Shown here: piece after piece, positions 1 to 11,772 of the stretch
How the letters are laid out: the number at the start of each line of letters is the position of its first letter
Numbering within the stretch: the first letter of the stretch is position 1
Source: Galerina marginata
Lineage: Eukaryota > Basidiomycota > Agaricomycetes > Agaricales > Galerinaceae
DNA length: 64,000 nucleotides
Assembly: GCA_023014335.1 (NCBI GenBank)
Contig: JAECYW010000001.1
Location: forward strand, 1,984,001 to 2,048,000
Reading direction: 5' to 3'
The notes under the pieces: generated by a model
Told to the model about the DNA's origin: nothing
What the model saw: the letters and a program-made list of their open reading frames with translations, nothing else
The model's database searches: none
Made by a program: the position numbers and the translations under genes

Positions 1-183
1 GGCACTCGCCGTCTTGTCGTTAATCGACGCTCAGTACCATCAGACACTGTTCTGGTGAGGTTTGGACGAATACCATCGACTACAACACACATATTGCCGC
101 GCCACGTCACCACAACATCACCCCCCGGCCCCCATTTTACTACTTTCACCCAATTGCTCATCGAAAATCCCTCCTTCACTATA

Positions 184-642
184 ATGCAGTGGTGCCCCAC
201 GCCTTTGAAGCTACCACCTTTTCGAGGCCCTTCCCTTCCGCCCACCGTTATCACCCTGAAACCACATTCATTAGACAAAAGAATTCGGAAGCTGCGTATC
301 TTTCCCAACTGTCGACGTCTGCCCACTACAAATGCAGAGCGTGCACGCTTTCGCCTCGAACGTAAAGACCGCCGACTTCGCGACATCATGAATGACCTCA
401 ACGAGCGACAGGAACAGCTCAGTTGCAGGCTGAAGGCACTCAACGATATCACAGCTCACTTGATATCACTCGAAGCCCAATGTTCTGTGGCCACCGATAC
501 TGTCCATGCCCTCTCCGTGGCTTCATTAACCGAGCAATCTCTGCTTGTCCAAGAGTCTCTGAGTCTCACCAACTCCATGGACCGAATGTTCGTACCTCAC
601 ACACTGGCACCCGACATAGACGCAATGTTCCCTCAGCAGTAG
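184..642 (+). CDS. Hypothetical small coiled-coil protein (possibly 3' part of a gene)
   Basis: An uninterrupted frame runs from an ATG at 184 to a stop at 642 (152 residues) and stays open upstream to about position 55. It could therefore be the last exon of a gene that starts left of the window. The first 50 residues are Pro-rich and basic. Residues 50-100 are rich in Arg, Glu and Leu with heptad-like spacing, suggesting a short coiled coil. The tail is Ser/Leu-rich. I recognise no family. Coding status is inferred only from frame length and composition, so confidence is low. About 430 bp without a gene follow, before the convergent RCC1 gene. Confidence 0.35.
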   Translation: MQWCPTPLKLPPFRGPSLPPTVITLKPHSLDKRIRKLRIFPNCRRLPTTNAERARFRLERKDRRLRDIMNDLNERQEQLSCRLKALNDITAHLISLEAQCSVATDTVHALSVASLTEQSLLVQESLSLTNSMDRMFVPHTLAPDIDAMFPQQ

Positions 643-1074
643 TTTCAGTTCATCTTCGTTTGGGTTATATGTTGAGGATTTGATGGCACGTTATGGTTTT
701 TTTGGGCTTGTTGACGAAAATCTCCAAGCTTTTTTTTTCCCATTCTACCATTTATCCTTTTAGCATATGTTTATTAGCTAGCACACTCCGCCGAGGCATT
801 AGTCCTGAGTCTTAGACGAAGGCGGATGTATAAATGTAAACAATGTAAACAACATGGGAACACTATGTATAACACTACGAGAACGAGAGGATGGCAAGTG
901 GATAGCTGAGTGGAGGAAACGGAAGACGTAAAGTTCGATAAACAAAATTAGTCGATTTGGAGAATACATACGAAAGTTGCGATAAATCTATCCATAAATG
1001 CGACAAGAAGAAAATAAACGTATGATCAGAATCAATGGAGTGCGGTGTTGAGGACGAAGTGTAAAGACTGAAGG

Positions 1075-2836
1075 TTATTTTTTGCGGAAAAGGCCAATCG
1101 TATGCTGACCACCACAGGATACAGCACTAGCAAACCAGGCACCGCCATCCTTGCGCACGACGACGCGAGGCGTTTTAACTTCTTCGACGTCACCCAGGCC
1201 AAGCTCGCCTTGAACGCCTTGTCCCCAAGAGTATAGTGCACCACCTCGTGTCACGGCCGAGCTGTTGTGAAGTCCGCACGATATTTGAACAACCGGGTCT
1301 TCAGGATCTGGGAATGCAACCAAAGCAGGCTCGGTGACAAAGTCTGGACTAACTTGGCCGTCCTTGAATGCGGGGCTATCCTCAGCAAGTCCAAGTTGTC
1401 CAGCGTTGGACCGTCCAACCGCGTAAACCTTCCCAGACTGGAGCAAGAAAAGTGTGTGCTGGCTGCCGCATTCAATCTGAACGACGACATCGTCCCCGAG
1501 TTCTTCCTTGCTCAGATTTTTGACTTTCTTTGGCAGTTGAACGAGATCTTCCTCGGACGAGGAGTAGCCGGTCCCCGTCTGACCCATGCTGTTTAGGCCC
1601 CACCCCCAGACATCGCCTGTGTCGTCAACCGCGAAGGAGTGGAAGGATCCGGCACCGATTGTGACTGCCTTACGACCTCGTATGCCGAGGGTAACTTTTT
1701 CGGGTACCGTGCCATGTATTTTGCGACGTTCCAGAACCTTCCTGCCAAGTTGAGACTGCTCTCCGGCTCCCCATGAATAGATGTTGCCATGGGTTGTGAG
1801 CACAAGAAGATGATTGCTGCCAGCTGCGATGGAAGACACCTTTTCAGCATCCCCGGGTTTGTGGCTTAGTTCCAATATTGGAACCGGGGTAAATTGATGT
1901 TTGAGACCACTGGAGAATCCAAGTGAACCTTCGTGTCCCTAGGAAACTTTGTCGGTAAGAGAGCCTTTCATAAAAAATATTAACGTACACGAAAAGAGCC
2001 CCAAACACGCAGTTCGCCTTTATCGCTAACGGCTGCGCAAATGCTGTCACCGGCAACCGCTTTGACGGCGCGGAAGCCTTCATCGACCAAGGTCTGCAGA
2101 GAATGAGGGATGGCAGTGAGGTCATCTACGTTCAGGAAGGCCCCGGGTTTATTTGGGTCTGGGACATCTTGGGTAATCCGACCCAGGGCGGCATCATCAT
2201 TAACACCGCACGTCCATACCTAGACTCCTGTCAGGAACGTTCCATTGAGGTGAGAAATTCAACATACCTGTGCCCTTTTCATCGATGAAGACGGTGTGTA
2301 GTCCCCCAGATACCACAAATTCCATGCCAGCGTTATCATCACCAAAGGTGTTGTCCAACATTTCCTTCTCCACCCATGGATTTCTTCTAGGTTTAGATAT
2401 TTCCTCAAGAAAGTCAGTACCCATCCCAAACTGGCCGAAGTTGCCAGTACCCCAGGCAAAAGGCAGAAGGCCTGGTCTGTGTTTCGGAGGTGGAGTAGGG
2501 AGTGGGTTGAAATAGGGCTTTAATTGTCTGAATGGAGCGGCAGGTTGTGCTTCTCGGATAGGCGATAATTTTCTGGCTTTTTTTGTGACAGGCTCTGCAA
2601 CTGCGGTAGTAGCTGCTGCTTTGGAGCGAGGTTTGCGAGTGGGTGCGGGTGCAGGGGGATCGTTTTCAGGTTTCTGCGCCACTGAACGGGATCGCTTGGG
2701 CGGGGGCTCCTGATGCTCAGGTGAAGCAGCGCGCTTTTTGGATGCACCGTTGATTGGTTTTGGGGCTGTGGTTTCAGCTGCTGCTTTGGAAGCAGGGCTT
2801 CGCAGATGGTGCTCGAGAAGAACGGCGAGGCGCCAT
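1075..2836 (-). CDS. RCC1: RCC1-type Ran guanine nucleotide exchange factor
   Basis: This is the chromatin-bound exchange factor that loads Ran with GTP for nuclear transport and mitosis (family knowledge). Exons on the minus strand are 2836-2268, 2219-1989 and 1938-1075, giving about 555 residues after two corrections. The RCC1 beta-propeller repeats are plain: FAWGTGNFGQFG in exon 1, VWTCGVNDDAALG in exon 2, then IYSWGAGEQSQLG, VWGWGLNSMGQTG, VYAVGRSNAGQLG and LYSWGQGVQGELG in exon 3. The N-terminus is basic and Pro/Ala-rich, as in fungal homologues. The start at 2836 was chosen because it gives MAPRRSSRAPSAKP. A 5' UTR intron may end just upstream. Two places do not read through: an extra C on the coding strand at 2795-2797 (CCC where CC is needed), and a phase mismatch of one base where exon 1 joins exon 2, next to a GGG at 2273-2275. 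The family call is secure; the open state of the gene is not. Confidence 0.9.
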
Positions 2837-3143
2837 GGCTGGTTCCCCTAAGAGTATAAGGATTTTTTGGTCAGAGGATGGTGGTGGGTGATGAAAGGAA
2901 GAGAGTTACTGGGCTGCAAGCAGTCTGAGTTTTGGTGGCTGTTCGGAACCGCCAAACCGACAAAAGTTGCACGTGACTCACGCGTTATTTACACTTGCTA
3001 AGATCGAACGCCCTTGAGTTGAACTGCAACCATGCCTTTGAGTTCTCCTCGGCTGTATAAACTGCTAATCAGGTCCAGGCTTTTCGTCTCGAGTACGTGA
3101 TCAATATTTATTGCCCAAGGCGTACCACCACTTAGCCTGTATA

Positions 3144-5340
3144 ATGCAGCGATCTATTCATGTACAGCCTTTCAAATCGAATCATACTCCTCAGCAGTAA
3201 GTTCGCGCCTTTATCGGAACTCTAAAATGAATCCCGAAAAATATGTATAGGATACCCGTAGTTCAACCCAGCAACGGGCGAAGGGCTATTCACGTACGGA
3301 ATGACGCGTTCCCACTTGAAGTCTAATCAGAATGAATTGTGTACAGAGTCGATTCTTCGTCTCAGGAGCACGTAGAAGACACCATATTGAAGGCTCAAGA
3401 TGCCTTTGAATCCGGCGTGTGGTCCAAGACGTCGCCCTTGTCTCGATCCAGGGTACTATCGAAACTAGCACGCATGCTAGCAGACAGGATCCCCGAACTA
3501 GCCAAGCTAGAGACGGCGCAAACGGGAAGGACTATCCGCGAGATGCAGACCCAGTTAAGCAGACTGCCTGAATGGTTGTGAGTATATTCTCTGCTTCTGC
3601 AAGGGGTTGCTTATCCATTTGACTGTCGTTTGTATCACAGAGATTACTTCGCAGCTGTGTTGAGGACCCACCAATCTTTTGTAGCGCCGACTCAAGGTAA
3701 ACTCCTCAACTACGTCGAGAGAGTACCGCTTGGAGTTGTTGCACAAATTACCTGTGAGCACTATTTGCTCGCGTATATATTGTCGATTGACGCGAGACGC
3801 GATGCAGCCGTTTAACCATCCTCTGCTGATTGCGGTCAAGAAGATTGCTCCTGCGTTGGCGGCTGGTAACAGTGTCATTGTCAAACCCTCAGAGGTATCT
3901 AACCACGGTCAAACTCTTGATATGATATCACAATCCAACCATCTATGCAGCTGGCACCCGTAACCGTATACGAGTTCATACTTATGTCAGAAGAGGCAGG
4001 AGGTTGGCTCAGTGACCTCTTGCCTAGAATTTTTAATGATCATGACGTGTTTCTCTTAGTACCCCCCGGAGTTCTATCATTCCTTCCAGGCGGGCCCGAA
4101 ACAGCACTGCATATTGTCCGGAATCCTTTGATACGCAAGGTTGATATAACGGTAGACCCACTTTCTATCTTTCCCGTCCAAAGTAGGTGATGACCTCTGA
4201 AAGGCTGGAACGTCGACAGGCCGCCAGTTAGGAAGCATTGTAGGGGCCAATCTTACTAGGTACACAGCCGAGCTCGGTGGGAAGGTATGTGTCTCCCAAA
4301 AACTTTCGTATCACAGGAATATAACACGCGAACGGCAGGCCCCCATTGTCATTTTCGAAGACGCAGACCTGATAAGTTCTGTCAACGGAGCTGCATTTTC
4401 CGCCTTTGTCGCATCTGGTCAGACCTGCGTATCAGGTACTCGACTTTTGGTGCACGACACTATATATGACGAGTTCATGGCGCTCTTCCTACAGAAAGTT
4501 CAGAGCATCAGACGTCGAATGGGTAATCGTGAGTACGCTCTGGGGTTTTTCTGTCTACCCTCCTCGCTAAACCGACTTGTCTTTCTACAGCTTCTAACCC
4601 AAAATCCACAATGGGCACTGTCATTTCACCAAGACATCTGCAACGAATAGATGGCATGGTTAAACGCACATCCACCCCCGCAACGATAGTCACAGGAGGA
4701 GCACCCATGACCGGTCTATCAGATCTCGACGGCTTTGATTTTTCCAGAGGCAGCTTTTATCCGCCGACGATCATCTCGGACGTTCGGGTTGAGGATGAGA
4801 TCTGGCAAGAAGAGGTGTTCGGCCCTGTTGTTGTCGTCAAGCGATTCAAGGTTCGTTCGGCTCGTTTTTGGTGCATTGCTACACATATTAATTGGCCTCG
4901 GTTCATAGTCCGAGTCAGAAGGAGTCGAGTTAGCGAATGCCAGTAGATATGGACTTGGGGCAGGCATCTGGACGTCAAATTTATCCAGAGCTCACCGTGT
5001 AGCAGCTCAGATCCAATCTGGCCTTTGCTGGATCAACACACACCATCGAAATGACCCTAGTTCTCCTTGGTACTTTTATCCCACACTTTAATATCATGAA
5101 ATACTAACAAGGCATGTAGGGGTGGGATGAAAGAGAGTGGCATCGGAAGAGAGAATGGTTTGGAGGCTTTCGAAGCTTGTAAGTTATCCTGCTATCCAAG
5201 AGGGTGGCTGTCCTGATATCCCGGCTTTAGACACACAGAGCAAGTCGACCATTGTCAATGTTGCTTCTGCAGAAGAGACAAGGAAGAATGATGATTGGTT
5301 TGCAGATGATGATTCAGGAGAGCCTCGGAGGTATGGCTGA
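3144..5340 (+). CDS. Aldehyde dehydrogenase (betaine-aldehyde-type ALDH family)
   Basis: This is an NAD(P)-dependent oxidation enzyme for aldehydes; the substrate cannot be read from sequence. Exons seen: 3262-3293, 3347-3577, 3641-3753, 3808-3894, 3951-4002, 4060-4151, 4204-4284, 4339-4528, 4591-4850, 4909-5069, 5120-5178 and 5231-5340, about 490 residues. Family landmarks in order are FNPATGEG near the start, PFNHPLL, APALAAGNSVIVKPSE (cofactor pocket), the general-base Glu in TAELGGK, the catalytic Cys in ASGQTCVSGTR, EEVFGPVV, and the C-terminal GGMKESGIGREN. The third junction (3753/3808) is one base out of phase; removing one C from ACCT at 3750-3753 restores ITPFNHP. The N-terminus before FNPATGE is unresolved. 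An ATG at 3144 with a GTAAGT donor at 3197 is the best candidate, but its phase does not fit the next exon. Confident on family, not on the 5' end. Confidence 0.85.
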
Positions 5341-5441
5341 CATCGAGGAGTTTGCACGGTGTGCATTGGGAATCCATTACAAGTACATATACCAATATTA
5401 CACAATGTATACAACAAAAGCAATGTCCTGACGGAAAGATT

Positions 5442-6501
5442 CTAGCTTGTCTGTTTGACGGCTTCCTGTCGGGCTGGTGTCTGCATCCACACCAAAAAGA
5501 AGATGGCTAGTTAGCGTTTTGCTTCTCAAAGAGCGACGATATATCCTGACCTCTCCCATCTCTACAGGGGCCTCATCTATGAAGTCTGGCACCTTGTTCA
5601 GGTCGGCGAGGTATGAAGGCCCTTCTTCCTCTTCCTCAAGTGCTAATGCATCTAGTTCTGCATATAGGTGGCGTAGGTTAATAAGGGTAGATGAACACTT
5701 TCCCTAGAACGGAAAGACAAGAGCGGTAAAACGGCGCACCTGCTTCCAGGTCCGCTTCGTCGATCTCGTCAGGCACGGCATACGACCGGCCCAGCGTCTC
5801 CTGTATTTCGTTCGCCTGCTCCAAGAGGTCTTCCATATCATAATGAATATTCTAGCAAATGGAATCCAAGAATAAGTCAGTACGGCGTAGCTCGAACCAG
5901 CCAAGGGGGCATGATCGCAGGCGCACCTCGATCTTGTCAATATCGATCTTCCCATACTGCTTGCGCATCTCCTTGTTCGCGAGCTGCATCGCGTCGACGG
6001 TGGCCATGGTATTGCGCAGGTTGTCGGTTGCGAGCGCGGCGCTCTCCATGTTGAACGTCTGCTGTGTGAGCTGCGCGATCTGCGCTTCGTACATGCGTTT
6101 TTGCTTCAGAGTCCGTAAGGCGCGTTCTTGGATCGCGTTCTGCGGTAAGGAAGATTGGTGAAAGGCGGGAAGTAGGAAGGGAAATGACATACCTTCCCCG
6201 GTCCATTGCGCAGCTTTGCCATCTGTTCCTTATACCGCCCGAGCTCACCGTCGAGCTTGCGGATCTTCACCTCGATGGAGGCCATACGGGTGTCTGTCTG
6301 CAGTCGCCATTCAAGTTGCGTATGATCAGCATGCACTCAAAACATGGGCATGGAACAAAAAGGATTCAAAGTGGCTCTATACCGCCACTCCTGTCCAAGA
6401 CGAAAGACTGAAAAGAGCTGAGGATTACTGACGGAGTTGATGGCATCCTGCAAGTTCGGTTTAGGCTTCTTGGTCGCTGACGATCCAAAGAGTCGGTTCA
6501 T
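5442..6501 (-). CDS. VPS60: ESCRT-III-associated protein Vps60 (CHMP5)
   Basis: This Snf7-domain protein acts on endosomes. With Vta1 it regulates the Vps4 ATPase during multivesicular body formation (family knowledge). Six exons splice cleanly: 6501-6433, 6297-6193, 6139-5927, 5851-5740, 5657-5551 and 5480-5442, giving 214 residues, close to human CHMP5 (219). The start reads MNRLFGSS, like CHMP5. The helical core follows (ALRTLKQKRMYEAQ, FNMESAA, TVDAMQLANKEMRK), then the acidic hinge (DEADLEAELDAL). The short last exon encodes the tail ending in KQTS. No frame problem. It lies about 10 kb from a second ESCRT-III gene (Did2). Confidence 0.95.
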
Positions 6502-7239
6502 GGTGGTGGTAGGCGCTTAGATAGGCGTTTCGCGTTTAATTATTCAAGGTTTATGTGAGGCGTAGGTATACAAGTAGTAAAAAGGAATGAATCGTAGAAG
6601 TGTAGATTAGAGGAGTGAATGGCTGCGATTGGCGCTGCGGCAAAGGTAATTAAATCGGCCCGCGGGGATGTCAGCTTTAAGATTAAATAAACGCAAACCA
6701 AGATTCTATGCGGGTTTGCGCTCGAGACGCGGATTGAAGCTGACTCTGCGATGACCTCCAATTTCTAAATGATCTCCTAGAATATGCAGAACACTTTAAT
6801 GAAAGTTTGCTCTTTCACACTGGATGCTGCCACTAATTCTGACATTTCTTTGTCCCTCTGCGTCCTCACAAACTCTGAACATTCCTTCAACTCCAATTCT
6901 GAAAGCCAGACTAACCAAAGTCTATGCATTATGGCCGAGGCCCATGCAAAACCTGAAACGATGCAATAGGTACATACACTGATTCACCAAGGTAATAGAT
7001 GTGTCTTCAACAGCTGTGTCTGCGAGCATATTCCATATTGGTATCCGTTCATTCGTCGTTCTCCTTCCTTGCCTCCTGGGTGACTGTGTCGAGAACAAGT
7101 GTTCTATCCCCAGAAGGAACATGTTCGACAAAAGACAAACACTCCCTCCATGCAATAGGATTCCTCGGCCGTAAATATGCTCTGTTCCAATAGCATCACT
7201 CAGCGCCAGTCTTCTTCTTTCTTATATTCACATTATCAC
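6502..7239. other. Intergenic stretch without a recognised gene
   Basis: This 738-bp gap lies upstream of VPS60 and downstream of the minus-strand gene ending at 7240. The VPS60 promoter must lie in its left part. I see only short, composition-driven frames and no RNA gene or repeat. Confidence 0.5.
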
Positions 7240-8360
7240 TCACAGATCTGGCAAAAAACTCCTGAAGAACGCCTCCGACGACTGCAGGTCCGGGCAGCTC
7301 ACAGGGGGTATACCCGGGTCGGAGAAAATGCTCGCCATCGTGGTGGGGTACTTGCGGCGCAGCTCGCTGATCGTCGGGATCACTGTCTCGACGACATACC
7401 GCCCCTCGTCTGTGTCGGGGCTCGGGTGCATAATGATCTGCAGGAGGTTTTTCATATTGTCAATCGACATCCTCGTTATGGTGGTGTGCAGGCCGTCTAC
7501 GTGGGCGATCATCAACAAGAGGTATACAGAACCTTCAAGTGGCATTGGTTAGCGCATGAGGCAAGAAAAGTTGACAAGAACAAGCACGGACCTGCACAAG
7601 CCAGTCGCGCATAGTTCTGCCCAGCCCTTATCCACTTCTTCATCAGCTCCACCATTATACCCCTTTTTTTGGCGACCTCCTCCAGGTCCGGTTTCTCCCT
7701 CGCATACCGCAAGGCAAGCAAAATCCGCGACAAGATCTGCGCCAGCTGAACGTCCGATTTTTCCTTCTCGACTGTTGTGATCATCGAAATCGACCCGCAG
7801 AAATCATTGGCGTAACCACCTTCAACTTCCCGCTCGGACGACAGTTTTGTGAGATCTGCAAAGGCCTGTTGTCCTTCGAGGAGCTGCTTGACAACTTCTG
7901 GGTTGCAGATTTTGGTGAGAACCTTTCGTGGGATGGACTTGGACTCCACCGAGGTTGAAGCGCTGCCTTGCTTGCCTTTGCCCTTTTTGGTGACCGTAGC
8001 TGGAGCATTCGAAGTTGGCAGCGCATCCAGTTTTCTTCTCTTGCTTCTGACCTAGGTAGAGTCACTTCCCAGTCATTTTAGAAGATGACCTGAATAATGT
8101 CTACTTACCTCCTCGTCCTCTTCTATCAGCGGCACGCGCTTGAGCAAGGGCCTTGGATCCTCTTCTTCCTCGTATTTTATGGTGTATTCAAGAGACGGTG
8201 GGACAGCTTGAACAACTACTGTCGCTTCGTTTTCCACGCCGGGGCAATCGTCGGCTAGCCATTCCACACCGGGCATTAGGGACAGCATCCTTTCGATGCC
8301 TGAAAGTGCGCCATGGGGAACTATGGCTTTTCTTCCGGATGGAAAACAAATTGTCGCCAT
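7240..8360 (-). CDS. Uncharacterised alpha-helical protein (family not recognised)
   Basis: Three exons splice in frame: 8360-8109, 8051-7592 and 7532-7240, giving 334 residues. Residues 1-85 hold an acidic stretch. They are followed by a basic, nuclear-localisation-like cluster (VRSKRRK) and a Lys/Gly/Ser linker (KKGKGKQ). The C-terminal two thirds are predicted helical, with repeated Leu/Ile/Met heptads, resembling an armadillo/HEAT-like or bundle domain. The sequence looks coding throughout and introns fall at consensus sites, so a real gene is likely. I do not recognise the family and assign no function. A basic cluster plus helical repeats would fit a nuclear scaffold, which is only an inference. 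Its upstream region contains one arm of a 109-bp inverted repeat. Confidence 0.7.
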
Positions 8361-8454
8361 TCACAGGCCACAATAAAAAGCCTTCCAGAGAAGGTCGGCG
8401 TCTTCCAATAACGGGTGTGGGTCCAGGGGAGGATAGGGGATGGGTTTGGTGTAA

Positions 8455-8563
8455 CCAAGGGGGTGCCAGCGGAGAAATCCGAGACGTCCACTACCCTCAA
8501 GATCATTGCCATCAAAACTCGCGGGGTCCGCTCATAAACCTGGGGTCCTAGTACCATATTAGG
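8455..8563. repeat. 109-bp inverted repeat, left arm
   Basis: The reverse complement of this segment matches 9078-9186 over 109 bases with one mismatch (an A/G difference). It begins about 95 bp upstream of the start codon of the minus-strand gene at 7240-8360. On the minus strand it is an open frame containing VYERTPRVLMAMI, so it may derive from coding sequence. Confidence 0.9.
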
Positions 8564-9077
8564 CAGCTTCCTGCTAAAGCGCTCTCTTTCGAAGTGAGTA
8601 TTTGCATGTACTGTAGTATTGTGGCCCTCCCTCTCGCGCCTATGAGCCATTATGCATTATGTATCTGCAAGACTTGCTAGTCCACCCGAAAATGTCTGCT
8701 TACTATCACGTTCTGGTGATTCTCTACGTTTTGGTGTGTTCCTCGACGAAGAAGCATTGTTTTGTTATACATAGGATATAACACAACTGGATGAATAGTG
8801 AAGCACTCAAAGACTCGACGGATGACCCGATGATGTTACAGTCACAGTAGTCGCTAACGAAAACTGGATTCCTCGAGCTACAGAGAGTGTGCAGCATCCG
8901 TCCTTTTTCAAGCTTTCAGCGCATCAAGGGTCTGACTTAAGACAGTTGCCTAGTTCTAAAGAGCAGAGAACAGGAGAAGCATCAATATAGCAATATGGTT
9001 GTACAGTGGTCAGACGAAGGATAGGATTTCCGATGATACTTGTTGAGGCGATCACGATATCTACGCGATCAATTCTA

Positions 9078-9186
9078 CCTAATATGGTACTAGGACCCCA
9101 AGTTTATGAGCGGACCCCGCGAGTTTTGATGGCAATGATCTTGAGGGTAGTGGACGTCTCGGATTTCTCCGCTGGCACCCCCTTGG
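9078..9186. repeat. 109-bp inverted repeat, right arm
   Basis: This is the partner of 8455-8563, read on the plus strand, separated by a 514-bp spacer. Both arms keep the same open frame, then diverge sharply after the shared CCTTGG. The 8361-9573 interval holds no other gene that I can support. Confidence 0.9.
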
Positions 9187-9573
9187 GTGTAACAGCGCGT
9201 TCGAAAAAGCCAAGGGGTGGCAAGTGCAACTCTTATAAATAAGTGACAGCTGCTCCCGAAGTTTACGTTATTTGTGGGAGCCGCTAATCAGGGCCGTCAA
9301 GCACAGTCGCGTCGTGAAAAAGAGCCGAATCGAATCTTGTACTCGAAATGACGCGTTACGCAGTGCTTGTGCGCGTTTCTACAATCGCGTCAATTTAGTT
9401 TACGCATATCCAACTGTCCTCAGTTGTTTATGATTAATTTATTGGTGGTATTACATTACATTGTAAGCATTACAACACATCCTGAGCTTGCACTTACGAG
9501 GCTCAAACCCGAGCCTGAAGCAGTTAGCGGCCGTAATAAACAACAGACATTCAAACAAAAGAACCGCGGTCCG

Positions 9574-11244
9574 CTATGATAGGAATCCACGTATCGCGCC
9601 TCCCACATTCAGCACATCAATTCTAAAGATGCCAAGTTCAGTAAACCGGCAATGCCAACGAAACAGCACTCACAAAAACGTATCATGCCCCCACACGCCG
9701 CCGAGCTCATAATAGCTAACCCCCTCGTTCCCACCCATGCGCAGGGCGTCGGCGACCTCGCGCTGCTGCTCGACGGTGAAGAGGATATCGCTCTGCACGC
9801 CGAGGACGAGGGTGGGGATGTGTGCGAGGGGCGCCATGCCGGCTGCGAGCGCGGGGAGGTGCGGGGGCGGGTTGACGGGGGGCGGGTGGGATTTGGAGTG
9901 CGAGGTTTTGTGTGCTTGGGGGGCGGACGGGTCTGGTAGGGTGTGTGGAGAGCTGGAGGAAGGTTTGATGTTAAGCGCCTGGAGAGCAGGCAGGGTCATG
10001 TCGAATAGATCCATCGCTTTGGAGATGTACAGCAAAGAGTTGGCGTCGTATTTGAGGCAGAAGGACTCGCCTTGGTGGTCTAGGTAGGTCTCGATGAGGA
10101 AGTCGGGGCAGAGAGCTGGTGGGCGGGCGATACTCGGGTGGTCGGGGGAGGCGGAAGAGGGGGATTCCGTTTCTGGGAGAGGGCGGAGTTGACGCCCAAA
10201 GCGGAGGTCCCACTCTGGGCCGGAGCGGTAGGTGATGGTGGCTATTTCTGTTTGGGTGGCGGAGGGTTAGGGATGGAAAGAAAGGTGGTGGACGGACGTA
10301 CGGCGGGCGAGCTTCATGCCTGTGTGCGGTGGTAGGCCGTCGTAGTAGAAGCCGTTATTCCAGTTGGGATCTGCCATGAGCACTACATTTTCTTATGAGA
10401 TATGTTGAAGGGTAAACGAAAAATGCAAACATACCACTCCGTTGAGCAAAGCGCATGGCGACTGCGGACGGACTGCTCCGGGCCGTCCCACTTATGCTCA
10501 CAATCTTCCCGACGCGTTGAGGGTGCAGCCATCCCGCAGCAAGACTCTGCATAGCACCCATCGAGCACCCGACGCTCGCATAGAGTTTATCCACGCCGAG
10601 ATGGTCGAGCAGGCAGAACTGGGCATTGACCATGTCGAATATCGACACGATCGGGAAGCGCGTCGCCCATGGCTTACCGGTCGCCTCTTCCACAGAAGAC
10701 GGCCCTGTAGAGCCGTAGCACCCACCGAGGACGTTAGTGCACACGACGAAGAACTGGTCGGTGTCGAGTGCCTTGCCGGGGCCGATGAACTTTTCCCACC
10801 ACCCTGGGGCGGGGTTAGGCAGGCGTCGAAGCATGCGTGCGAGGACGCGGAGAGCCCGGTGTGCAGGAGGATGACAGTTGTCCTCTTTTCGAGGAAAGTG
10901 TGCCCCATGTCTCGTAGGCGATGTCGAAGGAGGGCAGGGGCGTGGCGGAATAGGTGAGAGGGAGGGGATGAGGGTGGTGGTATGTGTGGTATGTGGCGGG
11001 GTTGGGGCGGGCGTATGGCGGTTCGGGGCCGGTGTCGGTGTCAGATGAGAAGGACGAGGAGTCGCGGGATGGAGGGGGCAAGGAAGGAGGCTTTGAGGCG
11101 GGACTCACGGGCAGCGTGGGCGTCGACGCACGGAAAGTTGGGCTGTTCTGGGGTTGGCGGTGGACATGATTTTGAGGATAATGCGCGTAGCAGACGAGGG
11201 CGGGGGCGAAGGAAGGACAGGCGGGCTGCTTTGGTGAACGACAT
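9574..11244 (-). CDS. MET2: Homoserine O-acetyltransferase (alpha/beta hydrolase, Met2 type)
   Basis: The enzyme acetylates homoserine with acetyl-CoA, a committed step of methionine synthesis in fungi. Exons on the minus strand are 11244-10435, 10382-10302, 10247-9674 and 9622-9574. Conserved parts are [56 protein letters not shown], the nucleophile elbow [11 protein letters not shown] (Ser nucleophile), GVQSDILF (Asp) and GGVWGHDTF (His), ending in [11 protein letters not shown]. The long first exon cannot be read in one frame. One base is in excess near 11074-11078 (a run of five C on the coding strand is a candidate). About one base is missing near 10885-10897, and another between SSHA and NPAPG near 10811-10840. 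All junctions after 10435 are in phase. This is either an assembly problem in a GC-rich exon or a decaying gene; I favour the former because every catalytic residue is kept. Confidence 0.88.
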
Positions 11245-11772
11245 GAGCGTAGAGGTAGAGTTGTGCTTGGTAAAAATGGCGTGCTTCTAGCCCTAACCTC
11301 AATCTAGGTCCATTCGTTCATCGTAACGGCGCGCAATGGAAAGATTGAGATCGTCATCCGGATTCTCTCGACAAGGATAACCCCGTTTCAATGAACGCCG
11401 TCCTTTGTTCATTGGTGGGCGCCTTGAACGCGAACTTCCAAACAGCGATAAAGATGGGCATGCCTTTCAAGTTGCTCCAACTGGAATAATATCGCCTGCT
11501 TTGTACCGTTTGTTAAATGAACTGAGCTTCAGTATACGCACGGAAACTCTCGATGACTAAATAGAGGTGTCCCCAATAAATTTCGATGGGGTTTTTTATA
11601 TATTGTTGTAAAAAGATTTGTGTACTGTGCGCCACACGACTGGCCAATCAGGATCAGGCGCTTAAACGACCTTTGTGTGACCCTAACCTGAGGCGGAGGA
11701 CGAAACGCGTGTTACGAAGCCTCGTGTAATGGTGATGGGGTCACAGAACGATTTTCAACACACCCATGGCCA
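11245..11772. promoter_or_regulatory. Shared divergent promoter region (MET2 and the Ser/Pro-rich gene)
   Basis: These 528 bp separate two genes transcribed away from each other. No coding frame of note is present. Short AT-rich blocks occur near 11580-11620. I cannot name specific factor sites. Confidence 0.4.
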
